Shown here piece by piece: positions 47,648 through 60,312 of a stretch of 64,000 bases of DNA; within the stretch, counting starts at the first letter, position 1; every line of letters starts with the position of its first letter. The notes beneath the pieces are model-generated. The model worked only from the letters and a program-made list of their open reading frames with translations. It was not told the origin of the DNA and ran no database searches. The stretch is from Adineta vaga (taxonomy: Eukaryota; Rotifera): NCBI GenBank assembly GCA_021613535.1, contig CP075493.1:9362001-9426000 (forward strand). The letters run 5' to 3'. A program made the translations under genes and the position numbers.

Positions 47648-50600
47648 CTATGATGAATGTAATGTATGTCTGTAGGATTGAATTGTTCGAAAGATATTCC
47701 AAAGAAAAATAATCATTGTTAATAACAAAAGATTCCATGGGAAATTATTTCCACCAATAGTAAAACGTAAAAGAATATAGATGACAAAAAGGAGTACTAA
47801 TGTACGTATATCAGCAAAATGTCGAAAATTAATTTGTGCTGTTCGGATAGAATGAAATCGTTGATCATTTGGACCATAGAATAATTGACGAAAGAATGCA
47901 CCAAGAAAATCTGAACGATTATATAAGGAATTGATTCGATCAGCGTACTAAGAACAGAGAAAAGATGAAGAATTCAATGATGAAAGAAAATATAGATATA
48001 CTCGAAGATTGATGTTTTCGGACAATTGACGATTGAACCAAAGCAATGGACGAATTTCAAAAAGATTTGGTGGAGATAAAATTGGATTTTCTAATTCATA
48101 TGGTGAATAGGAAGTATTTAAAGATGTTTCAGTCATTGATGTTGATAAAGACTGAAAGAATAAAATAAATTCAATGAAAGAAAATGTTCGTTAACAAAAT
48201 CATACTTTATTTCCTTGAAATGATATATCTAATGGATGAGTTAAAGATGGTTCATCTTCATGAATTGTTGTATCGAATATATTTGGATCAACCTTGTAAG
48301 TGAAGTTTGTTGTTTTTTTTCTCTAACAATCTTATTTGTTTAACTTACGCGAAAAAGTTCCATAAATTTATTCTTTGTATTGGTTAATTGTTCGACAGTA
48401 TCTGAAGGTAGAAGTGGTTTAATTTGAACAGTTTTTGTTGTCGTTTGTGAAGGTTTTAAAAAAGGAATTTTCAGTAGAGCTCGTTGGAATAATTCACGAG
48501 CATTTGTTGAAACAATTTGTGCTGCTTGAGAAGTTCGATGCTTTTCCTCATCAGCTATTCGTTGATTTTCTTCTATTCGACGTTCATTTTTTTGAATAAC
48601 ACATGCAATTTTTCGTAAACAACCTAACATAATCGTTTGAGTTTCATCACACAAGATCGAATATGTTGGTCGAGGACCATCTGGTGATGATGGGGGAGAT
48701 ATACGTTGTTTATTCGATGAATATGGATTTGTATGAGAATACATTGCTATTTGTTCAGCTAGTGAGAAAAAAACGATTTCAAAAGAGCAAGAATCTCAGA
48801 TTAAATATTACCTTTTAAAACTAATGTAGAGAAATTCTTTGCAGAAAAAACCTAAGAATAAAGGAAACATCGTATTGAAATGAATGATGATCAAAATGTT
48901 AACTATACATTGGCTAATTTGTTGATCAATTGTGAAATGAGTGCATTTGTTAGATCTGTTTTTTGTAAACGATCAACAGCAAGTTGAAAGAGTCGACCGT
49001 AAAAAGGTAGATTATGTTCGACAAAATTGATATTTTCTGTAGTCATAATAGATTGATCTTGTGGTGTAGTATCTTGATCAGTTGTTGTTGTATCAAGTAG
49101 ATTGGTGGCTTTGTGATCATTCGAAAGTGTTTGTGGACCGAATCGCCATGGACGGATATAGGTATACCAAATAAAGAGAAGAGTATTGTAACGTTGATCG
49201 AGTGCACATCGAACAATACCAATTTGAAGAAGAGTATAAAGAGGTTGACGAACATAAGTATCGATGCATGTTCTACAAAGAAGAAAACAGATACAATACA
49301 TTAAAGAATTTATTATTCTTTTTCCACAAACCTTTTTAATGATTGTAATGGTACAAGAAGATTACGTTGTTCGAGTAAAGTCATGCCTGTATTTGCAAGC
49401 GAAGCATTATTTCCGCCAATACCAATTTGATATGAACAAAATAGATGAAGACGTTTAATAAACATTCGAATACAAAGCAAGTGAATATCGGATAAAGTAA
49501 ATTCCTAAAGAAACATAGATCATGACGGGTATCACATGCCTGGCATATTTTATTTACCTGAACAAGAATTGAACCACTATTCGTACCAAAGACCGATTTT
49601 GTTGGTTGAAATACATCAATTAGAAAAGCAACATAGGACTAAATGAAATTAAAAAGAAAACATTGAAATAATGAATCGTTCTATATTTTACTTTAATAAA
49701 ATAATCAATTTTCTTCATCAGTTCATTTGTATCTGCCGTTGTTGTTGATAGAACTGCAGGTTGTGATGATGGAAGTAGTGATGATGTTGGTGATGTATTC
49801 ATATTCATATTCATAGGTGTTCCTTCTCCATCATTACGTTGTTTGACATTCCCTCCAAATAGGTACGATTGTCGAATTGGACTCTTTCTGAAAAACAAAG
49901 CGATAGAAAATTGATAAAAGAAACATTCAGAAAATGATTTTTCTACTTTGGTGTTGTTTCGACAGGTATTGGTGATAGAAGACGTGAATCACCTACATGT
50001 GATGTTGCTAGAGAATTTGAAGTAGTTGTATTATTTGTCGGCATAAGAAGCAAACGAAATTCTTCGGCATCGACTAAATCAAGAAGTAGAAACATCCTAT
50101 TTGATTTTAGATATTTTTACAAACGTACTTGGTAGAAAAAGACATAAATACATTTCTAATATATTCAAATAAACAGAATCACTTCGCATTGGTCGTTCCT
50201 GTGTGAAAAAGAAAATAATAAATAGTTTCTTCGATTTTCTTTGTCTAAGGATTTTACTGTTGATTGTTGATCAGAAATCACATAAGAAAGTAAATGAAAA
50301 AGAAAATATTCAATAGGATCAAGTGCTAAAGATGTTAAATGTTGACCAGTTGTTGTCGTTCGTCCACGAACAATATCTGGTAAACATAAGGATGCTAATT
50401 TTGCACGTAAATGTAATGGTAAATCACTGATATTAAATTGAAATGTAAATTGTGGTGTATGATCCTGTAAACGAAGTAAAACTTTCCATAGTTCACCGTG
50501 CCAAGGTGACAAAAATTCTTGAATAATTGAAAATAGATTTGGACGATCGTTTCCAATATCACGTAATGACCAATCGAAGCGACCAAAACCGAATATTCGT

Positions 50601-50728
50601 CGAATTACATAAGGCAATTCAACATGAAGCTCTTGAACAGTCATTCGAGGAAGTTGATTAGTTAATTGAATACAGGCATCAATAGGACCTAGATCCAATA
50701 TGGAAACAAGAGAATGTCGAGTAAACAT
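47648..50728 (-). CDS. SMPD4: Sphingomyelin phosphodiesterase 4 (neutral sphingomyelinase 3)
   Basis: Twelve exons on the minus strand: 50728-50258, 50198-50129, 50073-49947, 49887-49692, 49638-49558, 49504-49332, 49272-48909, 48851-48812, 48758-48349, 48292-48206, 48151-48002, 47947-47648; phases agree (822 residues, close to the human length). Recognised from the N-terminal ELHVELPYVIRRIFGFGRFDWSLRDI, FSIIQEFLSPWHGELWKVLLRLQ, TFQFNISDLP and LALDPIEYFLFHLLSYV blocks, then RSDSVYLNILEMYLCLFLP. The C-terminus has hydrophobic helices (LVLLFVIYILLRF; LLLLTMIIFLWNIF) as expected for the membrane-anchored, nuclear-envelope/ER enzyme. SMPD4 is reported to cleave sphingomyelin to ceramide and to affect nuclear pores. 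An acceptor at 50736-50737 lies 7 nt before the ATG; a longer frame would need a GTG start. Confidence 0.8.
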
Positions 50729-51098
50729 TTTCGATCTAAAATTTTGATGATAAAATAAAAATCTTGTTGTTGAACCAAAATTGAAACCACAAGCTACCAC
50801 AACTGAATGAAATTTTTGTATTCATATAGAATAATATATAAGAATCAAATCGATATATCCAATTCGAAGAATACAACAAAGATGGCAGTAACTTGCAATC
50901 AATTCTAACAGTCGTTCTAAGCTGATATATATATATATAACAAAATATCTGATTACTATTATCAAACGAAGACAATGTTACAAATTTTATTCTGAAAAAG
51001 AAAAGAAAACTATTTGGAGATATTGTTGATTTTCTCCATAGATGATTATCAAAATATAAACAAGATCGATGAAATTTTATTTTATTCCGATTTTGCCA
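50729..51098. other. Short gap between two minus-strand genes
   Basis: SMPD4 upstream side and, next to 51098, sequence lying between the genes; a TA repeat at about 50927-50940. Nothing else seen. Confidence 0.45.
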
Positions 51099-52567
51099 TT
51101 AATCATACACTTTTCGTTTGTCTTCATTTAAAAATTTTTCACGTATATCATTATCTGTATCAACCGAGTCTCTTCCCATCGTTGAAAGAAACCATTCATC
51201 TAATGGTAACAATTCTAATTGTTTCAATGTTTTATATTGTGCGAGAAACCATAGACAGCCGAGCACGCAACAAACACTAACAAGAAGAGGATATGCGATT
51301 TCATTTGGTTTAATCCAACCAGCTAGATACAGAACAGTGGAGGCCATTAGACTTGCACCAAAATTTCCTATTGTATTTAATAATGTGATATATGTTCCAC
51401 CAATACATGGATCAGTAATACGAGCAAAAAAGCCTCCACGTGTAACAATCATCAAATAAACTAAAGATTCATTAACTAGAAAAATACCAATCAATATCGG
51501 ATAAAAATACCATTGAGATAAGATGTGAGGTGTAAAACAAACGTAGATTGCAATAATAATACTCATTAGAAGGCGAGGAAGATATGATCGATAATACCAA
51601 GTTAATGGTCGATTGGTTCGTGTCATACACAATGGAATTATAATTTTCACAACAATTAATGGAACACCAAGTAAACCAAGAGTTTCTTGAGGAACACCAT
51701 ATCTAGTATTTGAAATAGAAGAAATTATGTTTGAACGTATGTGGTTTTTGTTTACCTTTTTAAAACGAGATTTGTCATTGTATATGTTGCAGCATAACCA
51801 ATTGGACTGGTGAGAAAAATAAATGCTAATTGTCTTACACAGTTCTTCTTTAATAATTTGAATATTGATAAATAAGTTTGACTTACATCCATACAATTAT
51901 TCTCGTTTTTTCCTTTATTCATTGACGCGATACAGGTCGCAAGGACTAGAAAGGCAATTCCACAATATCGTACAAATTGTTCTAATGTAAATAATCCATA
52001 CGGTTGTTCTGACAATGATAATGGTTGACGAATATGTTGATTCACAAAACTAGCTGATTCAAATATCATTAAGATTGTAAAACCAATAAAACGACCTGTT
52101 GTTTGTCCAACTGTTTGACATGTTGATGCCCATTGAAGATTATATTTAGCTAAAAGTGTCAATGCCCATCCATCGACACATGTATCTTGACTAGCCAAAA
52201 GAAAATAAAGAAAGAAAAATATACATGTTAATAAATTAATTCTTAATTGTTCAATAAGAGTCATTAATGAAAACGAAAGAATAATAAGTGTTATTCCAAT
52301 TGAGAGTTGAATTGGAACAAGCCAAGTTTTTCTTCGACCAAAACGTGATATGTAGATTGCATCCAATATTGGTGCCCAACATAGTTTAAGGCTAAATGGA
52401 TAGAAAGCGAAATTGAATGTACCTTGTTCTTGCCATTTTGCACCACGTGAATCCAAATAGAGAGGAATTGCTGTTGTAAAACCAATGATAATACCTTGAA
52501 GAAGGTAAATTATCAAAAGAAATAAAACTCTAAACAATGGTACTGTTCTTGTGTTCATTTCGATCAT
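51099..52567 (-). CDS. SLC33A1: Acetyl-CoA transporter of the ER/Golgi membrane
   Basis: Two exons on the minus strand: 52567-51756 and 51702-51099 (471 residues). The Acatn family pattern is clear: LLQGIIIGFTTAIPLYL, FYPFSLKLCWAPILDAIY followed by FGRRKTWLVPIQ, ASQDTCVDGWALTLL, ASTCQTVGQTTGRFIGF, then YGVPQETLGLLGVPLIVVKIIIPL, and the strongly conserved ITDPCIGGTYITLLNTIGNFGA. The protein is a 12-helix major-facilitator-type carrier that moves acetyl-CoA from cytosol into the ER/Golgi lumen for acetylation of proteins and gangliosides. It is shorter than the human form (549) because of a short N-terminus and a compact final loop. The single intron splits after LVLK in phase 2. Confidence 0.93.
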
Positions 52568-54020
52568 AATTAATTCGAATAGTTAAATATGTATATTTCA
52601 ATTTTATTAAAATATCTTTCGATGCATTGTATAATCTAAATACGGGGATGTACGGATATAAAGTTGTATAGTTGTGTAATAAAACTAGTACATTGATATA
52701 TTTCCTTACTGAATCAAAATCAATATTATATTCATTGAATTTGAATATTTTTCATAACGACCTTGTCTATGATATTTTGTCGACCTGTAGCATTCAATTT
52801 TCTCGTATCAAACCAAACCGATCGCTCGATAGATATCGTAGTTGTCGCTAAAGTATGGAGTTCATATAAAAACTTTTTCAATGTTAAAAACGACTATGGG
52901 CTTATTGATCATTGGAATCAGATTATCTAAATATGTATATTCAAACGAAATTATACGCGTCTATAATTAAGTGTTTTCTTACTCGTTGCTATGCTTTACC
53001 GAAACACTGATTTTTGGAAGCGTACATCGTAGATCGTACGTCTTCGTACGAAACTATATGTTGACATATTTTTTTTTGAAGTAAGTACTTTTTCTTTGGT
53101 TTTTATAACTTTTTTTGATATTTCTATTAAGATATATCAAAATAGTTTTAAATACTTCAGAATAAATAGTAAGAACGCGAAGATATGTGTATCAATGACA
53201 TATATAGATAATGAAATACCTCCTTTCTGTACTAACGAGGAAACATATTCAGGTGTATAAGCCATCTAAATCTCATATTTTGGCGACAGATAGATGCAAA
53301 TGAAGTATGAGAAACTGCAAGAGGATTTGTGCGCTCACGCCTTTACTCCCGAGCTATCAAATTTACAAGATGTATACGGAGTCGTTATACACCAAAAAAA
53401 ATCATCACAAAAGAAAATCGATGAAAATGCTAGTGTACAAAAAAAGGAATTAAAACACAGTGAGAGACAATAAGTTCGATGCTCGATCAACGAAAATCTT
53501 CAGGGCATTTGCTGAATTGATCATTTCGAAATAGACGGGAGAAAAATGGATATAACTCGTTTGTTTGTAGGTTATTTGTACATCTTATGCCTTCAAATGA
53601 AGAGAAAAACGACTTCGCAGAACAAATTAAATGTAAACGACAGAACAGGAGGAGAAAGCAACTAGAGAAATGTGAAATAAAGAATACAAGCATGCATTAT
53701 TTATTGGCAAGATATGACGGTAAGCTAGCGAAGAAAATGAAAAAAAAAATCGATAGTGTATCATCATTCCTTTTCATATATTCTTTTTTCTGATGTATAA
53801 CGATATCACAGATGAGATGAAAATTCCTGAGCGTCCTGGAGGCTGATAGACAATGAGCAAGGAATGATATTGATAAGATATGATCTGCGTGCCAACCCAA
53901 AACAGGTCACACGAGCAGTACATAAATATTTGAAGAATTCTCACCTAAATACGTTCTCTTGTAAGTGATTGTCGAAGCGAAATTGATTACGGATTAATAT
54001 ACAAATACAAAATATTTCAG
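52568..54020. other. Divergent intergenic region, no gene recognised
   Basis: Promoters of SLC33A1 (minus) and AASS (plus) must lie here. Open frames on both strands around 53487-53900 overlap one another, are rich in K/R or S/F, and carry no domain. A clear pyrimidine tract plus AG ends at 54020, right before the AASS ATG. Confidence 0.45.
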
Positions 54021-57000
54021 ATGTTTTTAAGACCTGGTTTAAAATCAAATGCTCTCATACGATTTACATCGTTACGTTCAAAACATATACTTGGCATTCG
54101 TCGTGAAGACCAATCACCATGGGAACGTCGTGCACCTCTAGCACCTGAACATGTTCGAATACTTGTTAAAAAACATAATATTAAAGTTCTTATTCAAGCA
54201 TCAAATCGTCGTGCTTTTCCAATGCTATCATATATTCAAGCAGGTGCTACAGTTCAAGAAGATTTAAGTGAAGCATCAGTTATTATTGGTGTTAAACAAG
54301 TACCCGCAGATTTATTAATACCAAATAAAGTTTACGTCATGTTTTCTCATACACATAAAGCTCAAACAGATAATATGCCATTATTAGATGCTTGTTTAGA
54401 GAAAAATATTACTTTAATTGATTATGAACGTATGGTGGATGATCAAGGTGTACGATTAGTTGCATTTGGCAAATATGCTGGAGTTGTTGGAATGATTAAT
54501 ATTTTACATGGACTTGGTTTAAGACTTTTAGCGTTAGGACATCATACACCATTTATGGTAGATAACTATTGAAATGTAATTTTCTTTTTTTTATAATGAC
54601 AAAAATCTTGTATGTTTAGCATATTGGTCCTGCACATAATTATCGAAATAATGAACAAGCCCGAATGGCTATTCGAGATGCTGGATATGAAATTGCACTT
54701 GGTTTAATGCCAAAATCGATTGGACCTCTGACAATTGTCTTTACTGGATCAGGAAATGTTTCTCAGGTATATAGTCATGTTGAAATTTGATGAATTATAA
54801 CGCATATTTCATTTCAGGGTGCTCAAGAAGTTTTTCGTGAATTACCATTTGAATATATCGATCCAAAAGCTCTTTCACAAGTAGCTCAACATGGCGGTTT
54901 GCATACTTTGTACATTACATTATCGAATATCAATTGCATTTTGTTTGATTTGATTTTTTTAGCTATGAATAAAATTTATGGATGTGTCATTCAACGAAAA
55001 GATCATTTAATCTATAAAGGAACTGAAAAATACGATGAAGCAGAATATACAAAACATCCTGATAAATATACATCAACATTTAGATCAAAAGTATGTTATG
55101 ATGAGAAATATTCATATGGAACAAATTTTCAGATTCCCTACAAATGAATTTCATTTTAGTATATAATATCTAAGGGTAAAAAACGATCTTTATACAATTA
55201 AAAATACACAGATAAATCTTGCTGCTTATTGCTGATATTTTGATTTTGATTTCATTTTGTTATTCATTTTTAAGAGTAATATTTGATTTATTTAGATTGC
55301 TCCGTTTGCTTCATGTATAATTAATGGAATTTATTGGGAAGCTTCTTCACCAAAATTACTTCGTATTGCAGATGCTAAACAACTATTAACTCCACCAGTA
55401 GAATGGGAACAAAATGATCCCAAATCTGGTTGTCCATCCTTACCACATCGACTGCTAGCCATTTGTGACATAACAGCAGATAAAGGTGGTAGTATTGAAA
55501 TCGTTCAAAACACGACAAGTATTGATCATCCATTTTTATTATACAATCCAGCAACAAATACATCAATGGAAAGGTAAATATGTAATCATATAAATCGAGT
55601 CTACAAAAATAAATTGTTCATCTAGCTTTGATGGACCAGGTGTGTTGGTTTGTTCAATTGATAATATGCCAACACAATTGCCATTAGAAGCAACAGTTTA
55701 TTTTGGATCAAGATTGCTACCATTGATACCACAAATACTTTCTGTGGATGCGAAAAAAGATTTTCAAACACAAACGAACGTACCTCGTGCTGTTCGAGAT
55801 GTAAGCAAATGTGTTGATCATCTCTAAATACTTTTCTCAATTTTTATTTTTTCTATAGGCAACCCTTACAGCAAATGGTCAATTGACACCGAAATATACT
55901 TATATCACACAATTGCGAGAACAACGAAAGTATGTTGAATTACAATTTAAATTTTAATCCCCTCTATAAAGCAATATGTCTCTTCGAAATGCTTCTTTTT
56001 TAGATTAAAAGCATCAATGTCATCCGGTGAAAAACGTGTTCTTGTGTTAGGCGCTGGTTTTGTTAGTGGCCCTGTCGTAGAATATTTAACACGTGATAAA
56101 AACGTTCATATCACAGCAGTTAGTGCCATTCAACAAGAAGCTGATCGACTTGCATCAGTAAATCCTCGTACATCACCAATGTTATTGGATATCACACGTA
56201 GTGAAAGTGAACTTGAAAAATTAATTAAAGGACATGATTGTGTCATATCACTTTTACCATTTACACTTCATCCAAATGTCGCTACATTATGTATTAAGCA
56301 TCATCGACATCTCGTCACAACAAGTTATGTATCACCAAAAATGAAAAGTTTACATGATGAGTACGTGAAAGAAACAAAAACAATCAAATTCGTTCTTCTA
56401 AAATTCAATATTCTTTTTCTTCTAGAGCTTCAGCAGCGAACATAACGTTATTAAATGAAGTTGGATTAGATCCAGGAATTGATCATATGTTAGCAATGGA
56501 ATTATTTGAGTTAATTCGTGATGATGGTGGTCGAATTGATTCATATGTATCGTATTGTGGTGGTTTACCAGCTCCAGAATTTGCTGATAATCCTTTACGA
56601 TACAAATTCAGGTTAGATAATCAAAATATATTTTTATTTCGGAGGAAGAAGACATTTACTTATCTATTTTAGTTGGTCACCTCGTGGTGTTCTCACAGCT
56701 TTATTGAATCCAGCGAAATATTTAAACAAAAGCAAAGTAAATGAGATTGAAAATAGTTTCTCTATTTGTTCGTTTAATTTAGATTGTTCAACTTGCACCT
56801 AATGGCAATGTTATAGAAGATGGATGTACATCAGCAAATTTTCTCCCGGGTTTTAATCTGGAATGTTATCCAAATCGAGATAGTACAACATATATCGAAT
56901 CATTACAACTTGATACCGTACATACTATACTTCGAGGAACTTTAAGATATAAGGTAAATTTCAAATGAAACGAACTATCAGAACAAATATGTTGATTAAC

Positions 57001-58070
57001 TCCCTAGTTTCATACATGTTGGAATAGAACAATGTAAAGCAAAACTAAAAATTGTACATATTTTGTTGATGCAATATGCCATATGAAATTCTTGTCTACG
57101 TAATTCGAAAGTTTCTATAACATTCAACAGTCTTGACTACATACTGAGTATAGACCTAAGTAACCTATCAAAAATTTTTACAGTGTACATTCGATATACA
57201 TATCATCTTCCATTCTATTATCATGCTGTTAACTATCCATCTTCTTTTGCTAGTCTTTCTATAGTCAGTTATCTGTGTACTGTAGAATCATTTTTATTAT
57301 TATTGATTCATATATACATATCTATAGATGAATCTGTTGATTATCTTCAGGGTTTTTGTCGAAATGCACTTGGATTAATTCGTCTTGGTTTACTCAGTGA
57401 TCAACCACATTCAAGTTTGCAATCGAAAGATGACTTGGCATGGAAAGATTTTATGTGTGATTTAATGAATTTAAAACGTGACACACCAATCAATACACTA
57501 CGATCGGCTCTTTTCGAAAAATTACAAGATGAAAATCAAGTACAAACTATTGAACAGTAAGACTATACATCTTTACTTAAATACATTATATTTTTTTCTC
57601 TCGTTTTAGACTTGGTTTACTTTCGGATGATACTGTAGTAGAGAAACGTTCTACTCCTCTTGATACATTAAGTATCTGGTTAGCGAAACGTTTAGCATAT
57701 GGACCAAATGAACGCGATATTGTCATTTTACATCATCAAGTGGGAGTAACATGGCCAACATTATCACGTGAAGAAAGTGAATTAAAAACTATTGATATGG
57801 TTGTCTATGGTGATGCAAAATATTCTGCGATGGCTAAAACGGTTGGTCTACCAGCTGCTATTGCTACACGAATGCTTCTTGATGGTACGTAGAATTTTTT
57901 CAATTTGAAATGAAAACCAATAGAAATGATCGATTTTTTGTTATCTTCGTTTAGGTGAAATTCATGAACGTGGTGTTGTTGTACCTGTAAAACGTACTAT
58001 TTATAAACCCATTTTAAATGAACTTAAACGTGAAGGAATATCGTGGACTGAAAAAACAATAAAAATATAA
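54021..58070 (+). CDS. AASS: Alpha-aminoadipic semialdehyde synthase (LKR/SDH)
   Basis: Fourteen exons: 54021-54557, 54620-54766, 54818-54896, 54963-55090, 55296-55573, 55626-55800, 55859-55929, 56004-56360, 56426-56611, 56673-56736, 56783-56953, 57351-57556, 57610-57884, 57955-58070 (929 residues; human 926). This mitochondrial bifunctional enzyme converts lysine to saccharopine and then to aminoadipic semialdehyde. A basic N-terminus fits mitochondrial import. The lysine-ketoglutarate reductase half holds [61 protein letters not shown] and [15 protein letters not shown]; the saccharopine dehydrogenase half begins near residue 480 with [12 protein letters not shown] (NAD-binding) and includes [44 protein letters not shown] and the end [19 protein letters not shown]. 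Intron 11 (397 nt) is the longest. AATAAA at 58150-58155. Confidence 0.96.
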
Positions 58071-59115
58071 TTGGATTTGTTTTTAACTTTTACAGTTGAC
58101 TTTTTTTTTAGTTTAGTTGACATTTTCTTGTTGCTACTTTTACGTTTTGAATAAAAGAAAACTTTCGTTTTTCTGGGATTATGACTGTATATGATAGACA
58201 GATGGTTTCATCTCATACTTTACAAACAATTATTGTACAAGAGATTCTTTCGTATGCATCTCTGATCTATAATTGTAGCTGTTAGCAGGAATTACCTTGA
58301 AGATTCATTGTATACTAAACAATCCCATTGACATTGAATGGAACATCCGAGAGAGAAGAAGAAGAAGAAGAAAAATATTGAGACGACAGTTACAACGCAA
58401 TTAGATGTGGAGAAAAATGTTATTTGGTTCAATAGAATATAAGTATGCATAACAAAGAAGTAATGATCAATTCTTGTATATTCGGACAGTTTGAGTATGT
58501 GTGTTTCTTCTCATCTCTGTAATCTATACATATCTGTATACATCCGAAGGGAGACAAATGAATTAGTAATGCCACATTTTTCTTTTTCTTCTATTGCCAA
58601 GAAAAAAAACAGAAGTACAGTTCATTACTTGTCGGAAGCTTTTCAGATGTTCAAAGATGAGAAAATGATCATTGATGATGCTCGATCTCGTCATTATCGA
58701 AAGGTTTAGTTGACAGACATGAATGACGATAAGCATCTCTCTATCTCTTTGATTCTCTCACTCTTTGCTTGTGGCGTTTATCGATGTTGTATAGTTGAGT
58801 TCGTGCTTTATAGATTGGAAGAAGAAAAAATACAAGTTATCAACCTTGGAGTATTCCATGAGAAAAAAAGCAAAGCGAGATGACCTTCGTTTCCTCCTTC
58901 GTAGCTTTTTGCAGTAATAATAATAAGAAAATTATGCTAGTTTTTTCTCTCTTCTGACGATATCTGTTTATTACTCTGCTTGTTGTTGTTACTACGCTTT
59001 GCGCAACAAGTATGAATGACTATGTCGAACATAAGTTTTATAGATTTAAATAAATAATTAAATAAATCAATGTGAGTATATACGAAAAATGGAACATATT
59101 TAATTATTTCAGACA
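58071..59115. other. Intergenic, no gene recognised
   Basis: Contains the AASS polyadenylation signal, a GAA/AGA run near 58352-58372, and an acceptor-like AG at 59111-59112, three nt before the next ATG. The frame at 58491-58709 has no recognised domain and is not called. Confidence 0.45.
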
Positions 59116-60312
59116 ATGAATGCTGTCAATCGACTTGATCTGCTTCTCTCGGATGCATTTAAAATACCGTCAATAGATTTTTCTCAGGGAATAAGTTGTC
59201 AGGAAACTTCTGTACAACCATCAACTAAATCGATATATTCTGAACACGAATCTTATCCTTTAACAGTATTACCATCCGTATTAACAAATGCAGTACCTTT
59301 ACCACCTCGTCGTAGCTCCTCATCAATGAAACATCATCGTCGACGTTATCGAATTGATTCAACTGATAAACAAAATGCTGATCAACCACTATTAAATTCT
59401 TCAACATTAGATGATTTATTTCGTGCTTTAACACTTGAATGTGAACAATATATTGCTGCTGCACCATCATATCAAAACAAAACCTATGGTGAAATTATTA
59501 TTCCATCTTCATTTGATAAACAAACGGCAGTAGAATCTAATGATGATGATTATGAAAATTTACATCCACCGCGACCTTCACAACCAATCAAAACGAGTAT
59601 TTCTCCTCTTAAAACAAGTATTGAAGTCATTAGTCCAATAAAAAGACATGTTGTTTCAATAACAGTATCATCAAAAGTAACTTCATCACCGTCAACTATT
59701 GTTCCTGCAAAACCTCCTTCTAATCTGACAACATCAACTATGATACCAAATATTTGTCGATCAAGTGATGAAGAGTCAACAAATATTTCATCGTCAAATA
59801 CTAATCGTAAACGTCGTCGTCGTACTCGTAAACAATTTATCTCTTCGTCAACAACTCGTTCGAGTTCATCGTCGACTGAACGTAAAGAAAAAACGATTGA
59901 AAAGAAATTACCTCCTTCAAAACGTTCAAGTAGTACCGATCCACGTTATCATCATTCAAGAAATTCTTCAGATACTCATTCAACTTCATTTCCATCTTCT
60001 CATAAACAATGTCCAAAACGTCCGCATCGACGTGATGTATCATTACAACATTCAAGACGTTATCATGAAACAAATTCTTCTCCTCTTTCTGTTTTATTAA
60101 CATCAACAAAACCATCAAGTGATTTTCTAACTAATTCTCAACAACGACGTTCACGTCTGGAATCTGTCGATCATAAACCACCAGTATTATTTTATCGACC
60201 ATCATTGACTCGGAATAATAATCATCATCATCATCATCATCAGAATAAAAGCAACAACAGCAACACCAATAACATTCCGACGCATCGAATACCATCCTAT
60301 CCAGTTTATTGA
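59116..60312 (+). CDS. Low-complexity Ser/Arg-rich protein, unknown function
   Basis: One frame of 398 residues beginning shortly after an acceptor-like site. The N-terminal 130 residues have some ordered character (VNRLDLLLSDAFKIP; STLDDLFRALTLECEQYI), the remainder is disordered and rich in Ser, Thr, Pro and Arg. A strong nuclear localisation stretch (NRKRRRRTRKQ) lies near residue 230, several RSSSS/SRNSS runs follow, and a natural run of seven histidines occurs near residue 370, followed by an Asn/Ser tract. No known domain was recognised. It is probably a nuclear or RNA-associated protein by composition, but that is inference. The short N-terminal LDxLLSDAF motif might be a binding segment for a partner. 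Confidence 0.6.
   Translation: MNAVNRLDLLLSDAFKIPSIDFSQGISCQETSVQPSTKSIYSEHESYPLTVLPSVLTNAVPLPPRRSSSSMKHHRRRYRIDSTDKQNADQPLLNSSTLDDLFRALTLECEQYIAAAPSYQNKTYGEIIIPSSFDKQTAVESNDDDYENLHPPRPSQPIKTSISPLKTSIEVISPIKRHVVSITVSSKVTSSPSTIVPAKPPSNLTTSTMIPNICRSSDEESTNISSSNTNRKRRRRTRKQFISSSTTRSSSSSTERKEKTIEKKLPPSKRSSSTDPRYHHSRNSSDTHSTSFPSSHKQCPKRPHRRDVSLQHSRRYHETNSSPLSVLLTSTKPSSDFLTNSQQRRSRLESVDHKPPVLFYRPSLTRNNNHHHHHHQNKSNNSNTNNIPTHRIPSYPVY

Noticed and set aside
53487-53900. Overlapping open frames on both strands upstream of AASS
   Set aside because: They mirror one another, are rich in K/R or S/F, have no domain and no splice or start context.
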